In this document: piece after piece, positions 18,483 through 25,915 of the stretch
How positions within the stretch are numbered: position 1 is the first letter of the stretch
Layout: the number at the start of each line of letters is the position of its first letter
Assembly: GCA_023399595.1 (NCBI GenBank)
Contig: JAEWOR010000008.1
Location: 92,862 to 156,861, forward strand
Source: Bacteroidota bacterium
GTDB lineage: Bacteria; Bacteroidota; Bacteroidia; Flavobacteriales; Weeksellaceae
DNA length: 64,000 nt
Reading direction: 5' to 3'
Program-made: the position numbers and the translations under genes
Notes under the pieces: model-generated
Databases searched by the model: none
The model's input: only the letters and a program-made list of their open reading frames with translations
What the model was told of the DNA's origin: nothing

Positions 18483-19637
18483 ATGATTACTGTAGAAAGC
18501 GTAAAAAATAAAAACCAAATAAAAGACTTTCTTGACTTTCCATCCCAGCTATTCAAGACTGATAAAAACTATATTCGACCATTAGACCAAGATATTGAAG
18601 CTGTTTTTGATGCTTCCAAAAATAAATTATTCCAAACGGGAGAAGGTGAGCGCTTTCTTTTTAAAAATTCACAAAATGAAATTGTTGGTAAAGTTGCCGT
18701 TTTTGTAAACCCTCAATACAAACAAGATTTTCCAACGGGAGGAATGGGATTTTTCGACTGTATTTATGATCAAAATACCGCAAACTTCATCTTTGATTTC
18801 TGCAAAAAATGGCTTCAGGAAAGAGGTATGGAAGCTATGGATGGTTCCATCAATTTTGGAGAAAGAGATAAATTTTGGGGACTTCTTATTGAAGGTTTTA
18901 CAGAACCTTTATACGGTATGAACTACAATCCTCCTTACTACAAGGAACTTTTTGAAAACTATGGTTTCCAAATTTATTTCCATCAACTTTGTTACAGTCG
19001 ACCTATTCATACGGAGGTTTCTAGGGTATTTACCTTAATGCACGAAAAATACAAAAGGAATCCTTCTATCACAGCAAAAGCCATGAAAAAAAATAATCTC
19101 GAAAAATTTGCAAAAGATTTTACAGAGATTTACAACAAAGCTTGGGCATCTCATGGTGAAGGCAAACAAATGGAATATCCAAAGATTTTGAAAACGTTTA
19201 AAATGATGAAACCCGTTTTAAATGAACATATTTCTTGGTTTGTCTACGAAAACGAAAAACCCATTGCCATGTGGATTAATATTCCGGATTTGAACCAATG
19301 GTTTAAATATTTGAAAGGAAAATTTGGACTATGGGAAAAAATTAAATTTTTGTTCATTAAAAACACCATTAAAAACACCAAAATGGTAGGTTTAGTTTTT
19401 GGTGTAGTTCCAGAATGGCAAAAAAAAGGGATTGACGGTTATATGATTATGGAAGGGACATTGCACCTGAGAAAACATACACATTTTATCAATACAGAAC
19501 TGCAATGGATAGGGGATTTCAATCCTAAAATGACCAAAATAGCAGAGAGTTTAGATACTCAAGTTACACGAAAATTAGCCACATACAGATACTTATTCAA
19601 CAGAGAAAAATCGTTTGAAAGACATAAAATGTTGTAG
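18483..19637 (+). CDS. GNAT-fold protein (YghO-like), function unknown
   Basis: A 384-residue cytoplasmic protein. Residues about 70-180 (GKVAVFVNPQYKQ, GSINFGERDKFWGLLIEGF) and the C-terminal part (GVVPEWQKKGIDGYMIMEG at about 307-325, resembling an acetyl-CoA-binding turn) suggest two GNAT-like domains. The family is common in Bacteroidetes and usually annotated only as hypothetical or N-acetyltransferase. The substrate is unknown. It has its own terminator directly before the methionine operon. Confidence 0.7.
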   Translation: MITVESVKNKNQIKDFLDFPSQLFKTDKNYIRPLDQDIEAVFDASKNKLFQTGEGERFLFKNSQNEIVGKVAVFVNPQYKQDFPTGGMGFFDCIYDQNTANFIFDFCKKWLQERGMEAMDGSINFGERDKFWGLLIEGFTEPLYGMNYNPPYYKELFENYGFQIYFHQLCYSRPIHTEVSRVFTLMHEKYKRNPSITAKAMKKNNLEKFAKDFTEIYNKAWASHGEGKQMEYPKILKTFKMMKPVLNEHISWFVYENEKPIAMWINIPDLNQWFKYLKGKFGLWEKIKFLFIKNTIKNTKMVGLVFGVVPEWQKKGIDGYMIMEGTLHLRKHTHFINTELQWIGDFNPKMTKIAESLDTQVTRKLATYRYLFNREKSFERHKML

Positions 19638-19662
19638 AAATTTTTGGACAAGATGGGGCACC

Positions 19663-19694
19663 AAAAAAGAAAATAATCAGTTATTTTCTTTTTT
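19663..19694 (+). terminator. Terminator of the GNAT-like gene
   Basis: A 14-bp A/T-rich stem (19663-19676 with 19681-19694, loop TCAG) ends in a T-run. It separates the GNAT-like gene from the methionine operon promoter. Confidence 0.75.
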
Positions 19695-19703
19695 ATTGTA
19701 AAA

Positions 19704-19730
19704 AACTACTACATTTGCAACATAGTAGTT
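19704..19730 (+). promoter_or_regulatory. Methionine operon promoter with overlapping dyad
   Basis: TACATTTG at 19710-19717 fits the -7 consensus and lies 33 bases before the riboswitch. It is embedded in a perfect inverted repeat, AACTACTA (19704-19711) and TAGTAGTT (19723-19730) with an 11-base spacer, which should span the transcription start. This looks like an operator for an unidentified regulator, or a 5'-end hairpin if transcription begins further upstream. Confidence 0.55.
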
Positions 19731-19749
19731 CATTTACATACTTGAAAAT

Positions 19750-19853
19750 GTTATCAAGAAAGGTGGAGGGAATAGACCCAAAGAAGCCTTAGCAACCCTT
19801 CGGAAACGAAGAAGGTGCTACATTCTACTCAATTTAATTTGAAGAGAGATAAC
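19750..19853 (+). ncRNA. SAM-I (S-box) riboswitch
   Basis: The leader of the methionine operon carries the S-box core in order: TTATCAAGAAAGGTGGAGGG, GAAGCC..AGCAACCC, and AAGGTGCTA. The outer P1 helix pairs GTTATC (19750-19755) with GATAAC (19848-19853). CCTTCG...CGAAG..AGG forms P3. It senses S-adenosylmethionine and should lower expression of the genes that follow. The 63 bases between P1 and the first start codon show no strong terminator, so translation control by start-site masking is possible. Confidence 0.93.
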
Positions 19854-19916
19854 GAAGAAATTTTATTTTTATTCTACTTTACTTGGTAGCATTTTCAGTT
19901 TTTAAATATTTAGAAA

Positions 19917-20855
19917 TTGAAAATTTTGTTACAAAACATCCTTTTAAAAGATTTTACAACCAACTCTGGGAAAACCTATAATCTTCCTTTGAGCTATCAG
20001 ACATTTGGTAAAAAGCTACACAGCGCCCCCATTGTCTTAATTAACCATGCCCTTACGGGAAACTCTAACGTTGCTGGAGAAAACGGTTGGTGGAAAGAAA
20101 TAGTTGGCAAAAATAAACCCATCAATTTAAATCAATTTACTGTTATTTGTTTCAACATTCCAGGAAATGGTTTTGATGATTTTTATATTGAAAACCATCA
20201 AGATTTTACACTTCAAGACATCGCAAGAATATTTATTGAAGGTTTAAAAGCTTTAGAAATTTCAAAACTACATTGCATTATCGCAGGCTCTATCGGCGGT
20301 TCTATTGGATGGGAACTTCTTGCATTAGAGCCAAAAATTACAAATATTTTCATTCCAATTGCTACAGATTACAAAACATCCGACTGGCTTTTTGCACAAT
20401 GTTTTGTTCAAAAAAACTTATTAGAAAGTTCAGAAAAACCTCTTGAAAAAGCAAGAATTCACGCCATGTTGTGTTACAGAACTCCAGAATCTTTAAACTT
20501 AAGATTTAAGCGTGAGAAATTAAAAAATGGAACTTTTAAATCCTATGATTGGTTAGATTATCACGGAAATGCTTTGAAAAAAAGATTCTCTTTAAAAGCC
20601 TACCAATTGGTGAATCATCTTTTAATAAACATCAATGTTTCTGAAGAAAAACTCAGTAAAATAGAAGCTAACATACACCTTATTTCCATTGATTCTGATT
20701 TGTTTTTCCCGGCATTTGAAATTAAAAAAACCTTTGAATTCCTCAACAACAAAAATAAAAATGTTCACTACCACGAAATGCAGTCCATACACGGTCACGA
20801 CGCATTTTTAATGGAATACGAACAACTTTCTCACATTTTAAAAAATATAATATAA
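19917..20855 (+). CDS. metX: Homoserine O-acetyltransferase
   Basis: Alpha/beta-hydrolase-fold enzyme that activates homoserine with an acyl group from CoA for methionine synthesis. The start is TTG at 19917; an in-frame stop sits at 19911 and no ATG is near. The nucleophile Ser125 lies in AGSIGGS (123-129), NHALTGNS at 43-50 is the oxyanion-loop region, and D261 (DSDLFFP) with H294 (GHDAF) complete the triad. At 312 residues it is shorter than typical MetX (about 350-380). It is the first gene behind the SAM-I riboswitch and overlaps the next by one base (TAATG). Confidence 0.88.
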   Translation: MKILLQNILLKDFTTNSGKTYNLPLSYQTFGKKLHSAPIVLINHALTGNSNVAGENGWWKEIVGKNKPINLNQFTVICFNIPGNGFDDFYIENHQDFTLQDIARIFIEGLKALEISKLHCIIAGSIGGSIGWELLALEPKITNIFIPIATDYKTSDWLFAQCFVQKNLLESSEKPLEKARIHAMLCYRTPESLNLRFKREKLKNGTFKSYDWLDYHGNALKKRFSLKAYQLVNHLLININVSEEKLSKIEANIHLISIDSDLFFPAFEIKKTFEFLNNKNKNVHYHEMQSIHGHDAFLMEYEQLSHILKNII

Positions 20856-22399
20856 TGAAACATAAAAACGAAGTAAAAGTCTTTAAGAATAGATCCATCA
20901 TAAAATTTGAAGGCAAAAATTTCCTCGGTGAAATTGGTGTTGATGGAAGAATTTTTAAAGCATTAACATTGGCGAGAATTAGCGTTGGCGTTATTTCTCA
21001 ACAAGCTATAGAAAATGGAATTTCCGTTTTGGTGAATGATGCAGATTCCGAAAAAGCCGTGAACTGTCTTATTAACGAGTTTGAAGCGGAAAGAAAAAAA
21101 GGCAGCGTAAGTCTAATTTATAGTATTAATAATGTTTCTGTAATAGGTTTTGTAACCGAAGATTACAACAAAATAGCAACTGAACTGGCGAGAAACAACA
21201 TCTTCCCTTTAATTTTAAATCAGGTAGCTTCAGAAAAACGAGTGAATATTGTAGTGGCTTCTTCTCAGGATGAAAAAGCTAAAAATATTATTGAAGCAGA
21301 AATTTTCGGGAGACCCAAAACCGTTCATCTTGCACTTTTCGGACATGGAAATGTGGGTGGCGCATTAATTAACCAAATTTTAGACTCTTCTTTGGATATT
21401 AAACGCAGAAAAAATCTGAATTTAAAAATATTTGCGGTTTCAAATTCTAAAAAGTTTATCGTTAATAAAAATGGAATTCAAGAAGATTGGCTTCAAAATA
21501 TCGAAAACTCAGATCGAGTAGCTTCCCCAGAAGAAATTATTTTGTTCGCGAAAGAAAATCACCTGGAAAACCTCATCGCTATTGATAATACAGCCAATAA
21601 AGATTTTGTTTCCAACTACGTTAATTTTGCAGAAAATGGTTTCGACATTGTTTCTTCCAATAAAGTTTTCAACACTTTACCCATTGAGAAATACAAAAGT
21701 TTTAGAAATACTTTAATTAAAAACAACAAAAAATATCTTTACGAAACCAATGTAGGAGCTGGTTTACCATTAATTGACACCATTAAACTTCTGCACTTAT
21801 CTGGCGAAAATATCACAAGAATTAAAGGCGTTTTTTCTGGTACATTAAGCTATGTTTTCAATCAGTTTTCAATAAGAAACGACAAATTTTCTACCATCAT
21901 TAAAGAAGCTATGGAGAAAGGATTTACAGAACCAGATCCGCGAGAAGACTTATCAGGAAATGATGTTGCCCGGAAACTTTTAATTCTTGCCAGAGAACTC
22001 GACTTGATTAATGAGTTTGAAGACATCAACATTAAAAATCTAGTTTCCGATCATTTACTTCCTATCTCAAAAGAAAATTTTATTAATAGACTCGAAGAAC
22101 TAGATGAAACCTTCCAAAAAATTAAGGATGCACAAGAACCCAACCATGTTTTACGCTACACAGGAGATTTACATGGAGATTTAAGCAAAGACAAAGGTCA
22201 ACTTGATGTGAATTTAGTTTCCGTACCAGCAAATTCAGCTTTGGGACAATTAAAAGGATCCGATTCAATTTTTGAAATATTTACCGAAAGCTACGGCGAA
22301 CAGCCTATTGTGATAATGGGAGCAGGAGCGGGAGCCAATGTAACAGCGAGAGGTGTTTTTGGTGATATTTTAAGACTCAGTGAAACAAAACTGATTTGA
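20855..22399 (+). CDS. Homoserine dehydrogenase with N-terminal ACT region (ThrA-like, no kinase)
   Basis: It reduces aspartate semialdehyde to homoserine. The 514-residue protein resembles the C-terminal two thirds of bifunctional ThrA: an ACT-like regulatory region at about 25-150 (ARISVGVISQQAIENGISV, NVSVIGF), the NAD(P) loop GHGNVGG at 163-169, SSNK at 267-270, ETNVGAGLP at 297-305 and EPDPREDLSGNDVARK at about 359-374. The aspartokinase domain that precedes the ACT region in ThrA is missing and no kinase gene lies in the window. The start codon overlaps the metX stop, so translation is coupled. Confidence 0.9.
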   Translation: MKHKNEVKVFKNRSIIKFEGKNFLGEIGVDGRIFKALTLARISVGVISQQAIENGISVLVNDADSEKAVNCLINEFEAERKKGSVSLIYSINNVSVIGFVTEDYNKIATELARNNIFPLILNQVASEKRVNIVVASSQDEKAKNIIEAEIFGRPKTVHLALFGHGNVGGALINQILDSSLDIKRRKNLNLKIFAVSNSKKFIVNKNGIQEDWLQNIENSDRVASPEEIILFAKENHLENLIAIDNTANKDFVSNYVNFAENGFDIVSSNKVFNTLPIEKYKSFRNTLIKNNKKYLYETNVGAGLPLIDTIKLLHLSGENITRIKGVFSGTLSYVFNQFSIRNDKFSTIIKEAMEKGFTEPDPREDLSGNDVARKLLILARELDLINEFEDINIKNLVSDHLLPISKENFINRLEELDETFQKIKDAQEPNHVLRYTGDLHGDLSKDKGQLDVNLVSVPANSALGQLKGSDSIFEIFTESYGEQPIVIMGAGAGANVTARGVFGDILRLSETKLI

Positions 22400-22436
22400 A
22401 ATTCAAGATTCAAGAGATAACTAAAGATAAATAGAA

Positions 22437-23624
22437 ATGAATACAGATAAACACCAACCTTCAACAAATTTTGAAACATTTGCAATAAGAAACCAAACGG
22501 AAAGAACCCAGTATGATGAGCATTCTACTCCACTTTTCCTTACTTCAAGTTTTTGTTTTGAAGACGCAGAAGATATGCGGGCAAGCTTTGCTGAAGAAAA
22601 AAATAAAAATTTATACAGTAGATTTTCAAATCCCAACGTCACTGAATTTGTTGACAAAATAGCTCAAATGGAAGGTGCAGAAACGGGTTATGCTTTTGCA
22701 ACGGGAATGGCAGCCATCTACTCCACTTTTGCAACATTACTGAGTTCTGGAGACCATATATTAAGTTGCCAATCGGTATTTGGCTCTACCCATACTTTGT
22801 TCACAAAATATTTCCCGAAATGGAATATTAATACCACTTATTTTAATGCAGATGATGTAGAAAATATTGAAAAATACATTCAAAAGAACACAAAAATCAT
22901 TTATATAGAAACACCTACCAATCCAGCCATTGAGGTGTTAGATTTGGAGGTGTTAGGTAAAATTGCAAAAAAATACAACTTGCTTTTTGTTGTTGACAAT
23001 TGTTTTGCAACCCCTTATTTGCAGCAACCTATAAAATACGGAGCCGATTTGGTGGTGCATTCAGCAACTAAATTGATTGATGGACAAGGAAGAGTTTTAG
23101 GAGGTGTAGTAGTTGGGAAATCTGAACTGATAAGAGAAATTTATTTGTTTGCCAGAAATACAGGACCTGCTTTATCCCCTTTTAACGCTTGGGTTTTATC
23201 TAAAAGTTTAGAAACCTTGGCTTTGAGAGTAGAAAAACATTGCGAAAATGCTTTAAAAGTAGCTGAGTTTTTAGAAAGCCATCCTCAAGTTGAATTGGTA
23301 AGATATCCTTTCTTACAATCTCATCCTCAACACGAAATCGCCAAAAAACAAATGAAATTAGGCGGAAATATTGTAGCATTTGAAGTTAAAGGTGGAATTG
23401 AAGGTGGTAGAAAATTTTTAAACAATATTAGGATGTGTTCCTTATCTGCTAATTTAGGAGATACCAGAACTATTGTTACTCATCCCGCTTCTACCACCCA
23501 TTCTAAATTAAGCGATGAAGAAAGAGATGAAGTAGGAATTACTGCAGGTTTGGTACGTTGTTCAGTAGGTTTAGAAAATGTGGATGATATAATTGCAGAT
23601 TTAAATCAAGCCTTAAATTCTTAA
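22437..23624 (+). CDS. metZ: O-acyl-homoserine sulfhydrylase (MetZ/MetB family, PLP)
   Basis: PLP enzyme that makes homocysteine (or cystathionine) from acyl-homoserine. The 395-residue protein has YSRFSNPN at 60-67, the cofactor Asp187 (VVDNCFATP) and the Schiff-base Lys212 in HSATKLIDGQGR; the IDGQGR form is typical of MetZ-type sulfhydrylases that use sulfide directly. MetB-type cystathionine synthase cannot be ruled out by eye. It follows homoserine dehydrogenase by 37 bases under the same riboswitch. Confidence 0.88.
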   Translation: MNTDKHQPSTNFETFAIRNQTERTQYDEHSTPLFLTSSFCFEDAEDMRASFAEEKNKNLYSRFSNPNVTEFVDKIAQMEGAETGYAFATGMAAIYSTFATLLSSGDHILSCQSVFGSTHTLFTKYFPKWNINTTYFNADDVENIEKYIQKNTKIIYIETPTNPAIEVLDLEVLGKIAKKYNLLFVVDNCFATPYLQQPIKYGADLVVHSATKLIDGQGRVLGGVVVGKSELIREIYLFARNTGPALSPFNAWVLSKSLETLALRVEKHCENALKVAEFLESHPQVELVRYPFLQSHPQHEIAKKQMKLGGNIVAFEVKGGIEGGRKFLNNIRMCSLSANLGDTRTIVTHPASTTHSKLSDEERDEVGITAGLVRCSVGLENVDDIIADLNQALNS

Positions 23625-23659
23625 AAACAAGGATTCACAAAATAGAATTTTATAAAAAA

Positions 23660-23675
23660 GACTCATTGTTGAGTC
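23660..23675. other. Small hairpin between metZ and metH N-part
   Basis: GACTCA (23660-23665) pairs with TGAGTC (23670-23675) around TTGT. There is no T-run on the plus strand, so it probably does not stop the operon. It may protect or process the mRNA. Confidence 0.4.
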
Positions 23676-23710
23676 ACTAAAAATATTTAAATTTAAATAA
23701 CAAAACAATA

Positions 23711-24724
23711 ATGAAAAACAATCAAATCCTTCAAAATATTCTTAAGAATCGGATTTTAGTATTGGATGGTGCTATGGGAACCATGCTCCAGAGATACAAA
23801 TTCGAGGAAGAAGATTATCGTGGAAAAAGATTTAAAGATTGGGAGTTTCCATTAAAGGGCAATAACGATTTGCTTTCTTTAACGCAACCCCAAGCCATTG
23901 AAGAAGTTCACAGAAAATATTTGGAAGCAGGAGCAGACCTTCTAGAAACCAATACTTTTTCGGGAACTACTATTGCTATGGCAGATTATCACATGGAAAG
24001 TTTAGTCTATGAACTGAATTATGAATCTGCAAAAATCGCTAGAAAAGTTTGTGATGAATTTACGGCAAAAAACCCAGAAAAACCAAGATTTGTGGCTGGT
24101 TCCATTGGTCCTACCAACAAAACCGCGAGTTTAAGTCCAGATGTAAATGATCCAGCTTTTAGAGCCATCACTTTCGATGAATTAAAAACGGCTTACAAAC
24201 AACAAGCTGAAGCCTTATTGGACGGTGGATCGGATATTCTTTTAGTAGAAACTATTTTTGATACTTTAAATGCTAAAGCAGCTTTATTTGCCATCGATGA
24301 AATTCAAGAGGAAAGAGGAATAGAAGTCCCTATCATGGTTTCAGGAACCATTACAGATGCATCTGGAAGGACTTTGAGTGGACAAACTGCGGAAGCTTTT
24401 TTAATTTCAATTTCTCATCTTAATTTGTTGAGCGTTGGTTTCAATTGTGCTTTAGGAGCCCAACAACTTACTCCTTATTTGGAAGCTGTTGCCAATAGCA
24501 CAAATTTTGCTGTATCTGCTTATCCTAATGCAGGTCTTCCCAATGCTTTTGGGCAGTATGATGAAAGTCCGAATCAAATGGCGGAACAAATAAAAGAATA
24601 TGCAGAAAAAGGATTGATTAATATTATTGGAGGTTGCTGCGGCACCACTCCAGAACATATTAAGGCCATTGCTGATTTGGTGGAGAATTATAACCCCCGA
24701 AAGATTGCCCAAGAAGTGATTTAA
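23711..24724 (+). CDS. metH: Homocysteine S-methyltransferase domain of split MetH
   Basis: A 337-residue protein equal to the first domain of cobalamin-dependent methionine synthase. It starts with LVLDGAMGTMLQ, continues with DLLETNTFSGT and SLSPDVNDPAFRAITFDEL, and has the zinc Cys in FNCALGA (about 246) and GGCCGTTPEH (about 308-317). The folate, cobalamin and reactivation domains are encoded separately at 25916, after a desaturase gene. Both halves are intact, so this is a split enzyme rather than a pseudogene. Confidence 0.9.
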   Translation: MKNNQILQNILKNRILVLDGAMGTMLQRYKFEEEDYRGKRFKDWEFPLKGNNDLLSLTQPQAIEEVHRKYLEAGADLLETNTFSGTTIAMADYHMESLVYELNYESAKIARKVCDEFTAKNPEKPRFVAGSIGPTNKTASLSPDVNDPAFRAITFDELKTAYKQQAEALLDGGSDILLVETIFDTLNAKAALFAIDEIQEERGIEVPIMVSGTITDASGRTLSGQTAEAFLISISHLNLLSVGFNCALGAQQLTPYLEAVANSTNFAVSAYPNAGLPNAFGQYDESPNQMAEQIKEYAEKGLINIIGGCCGTTPEHIKAIADLVENYNPRKIAQEVI

Positions 24725-24802
24725 GAAGCAGAAAATCAGGTTAGATAGGAAGATGGATTAAGTAAAAACATGGATTATTTTGTTAATTTTTAATAATATT
24801 TA

Positions 24803-25900
24803 ATGATGAGCGGAAAACCAATTTATTTAAAAAATGCTGAAGAAACTAAGCTTTTTAATGAGCTTAGAAAAAAAGTAAGTAAAAGAATAGAAGACATCCC
24901 AGAAAACAGAGATATTTATATTCAAATAAAAGCTTTTGTTCTTCCCACTTTATATTTGGGACTTTATTTTTTAGCGATTTTCAACACTACAAATCCTTGG
25001 GTTTATGTTGGAAGCTATGTATTAATGGGGATTACATTGGTATTAATTTACCTCAACCTCATTCATGAAGCCGCTCACAATAATATTTTTAAAAGTAAAA
25101 AACTTAACGGATTCGTTCTTCATATCTTCGATTTTATTGGGGCTAACTCTTATATCTGGAAAAAAAGACATATTGTTAGTCACCACGCTTATCCAAATGT
25201 TGACGGTTGGGATACAGACATTGAGCAAAGCGGCATTTTAGCCATTGTTCCAGGAGTTAAAGCCAAAGGAATTCAAAAAATACAACATATAATATTTTAT
25301 TTCGTTTACCCTCTTTATCTTTTTAATTGGATGTTTATCCGAGATTTTAGAGATTTTTTCAATAAAAAAAGAGCCATACGAAAAACGGCAGGTGACATAC
25401 CGACCAAAGAAAAAGTGAAAATGATTGGTTACAAAGCTTTTTATTTCTTCTATCAAATTATTATTCCTATTGTATTTTTTAAAGTTTCAATGGGCTTAGC
25501 TTTAGGAACTTGGCTGTTACAGATTATTGTAGCCAGTATTTTTGCATTATTTGTTTTACTTCCATTACATCCACTTCCAGACAATAAGTTTCCGAAGTTG
25601 GACGAGAATGACCATTTGCCTTTCAGTTGGTTGAGACATCAGTTTGAAGTTACCAACGATTTATCCACTAACAATTGGGTGATACGTAATATTTTAGGCA
25701 ATTTTAATTTTCATGTAGCACATCACCTGTTCCCTAATTACAGTTATGTATACTACAATGAAATAACGGAAGAAATAGAACAATTTGCAAAAGAAAATCA
25801 CCTGAACTACAAAAAATTCCCTTTGCTCACTGCTCTTGGTAAACACAGAGAGTTGCTCAGAGAAAACGCAACAAATGCTTATTATATTTTAGAAGAATAA
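24803..25900 (+). CDS. Membrane fatty-acid desaturase inserted between the metH halves
   Basis: A 365-residue integral-membrane di-iron desaturase of the fatty-acid desaturase family. The three His boxes are HEAAH at 88-92, HIVSHH at 123-128, and HVAHH at 304-308. Hydrophobic pairs at about 45-85 and 210-255 would form the membrane bundle. It should introduce a double bond into acyl chains or a related lipid, using electrons from ferredoxin or cytochrome b5-like donors not found here. It starts 78 bases after the metH N-part, ends 15 bases before the metH C-part, and no terminator separates them. Either ATG of the opening Met-Met could be used. Confidence 0.85.
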   Translation: MMSGKPIYLKNAEETKLFNELRKKVSKRIEDIPENRDIYIQIKAFVLPTLYLGLYFLAIFNTTNPWVYVGSYVLMGITLVLIYLNLIHEAAHNNIFKSKKLNGFVLHIFDFIGANSYIWKKRHIVSHHAYPNVDGWDTDIEQSGILAIVPGVKAKGIQKIQHIIFYFVYPLYLFNWMFIRDFRDFFNKKRAIRKTAGDIPTKEKVKMIGYKAFYFFYQIIIPIVFFKVSMGLALGTWLLQIIVASIFALFVLLPLHPLPDNKFPKLDENDHLPFSWLRHQFEVTNDLSTNNWVIRNILGNFNFHVAHHLFPNYSYVYYNEITEEIEQFAKENHLNYKKFPLLTALGKHRELLRENATNAYYILEE

Positions 25901-25915
25901 GATTTAAAAACTTTA

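Noticed and set aside
18387..18518. Longer start for folE
   Set aside because: The extension overlaps the divergent gene and the promoter element, and is hydrophobic and unlike FolE.
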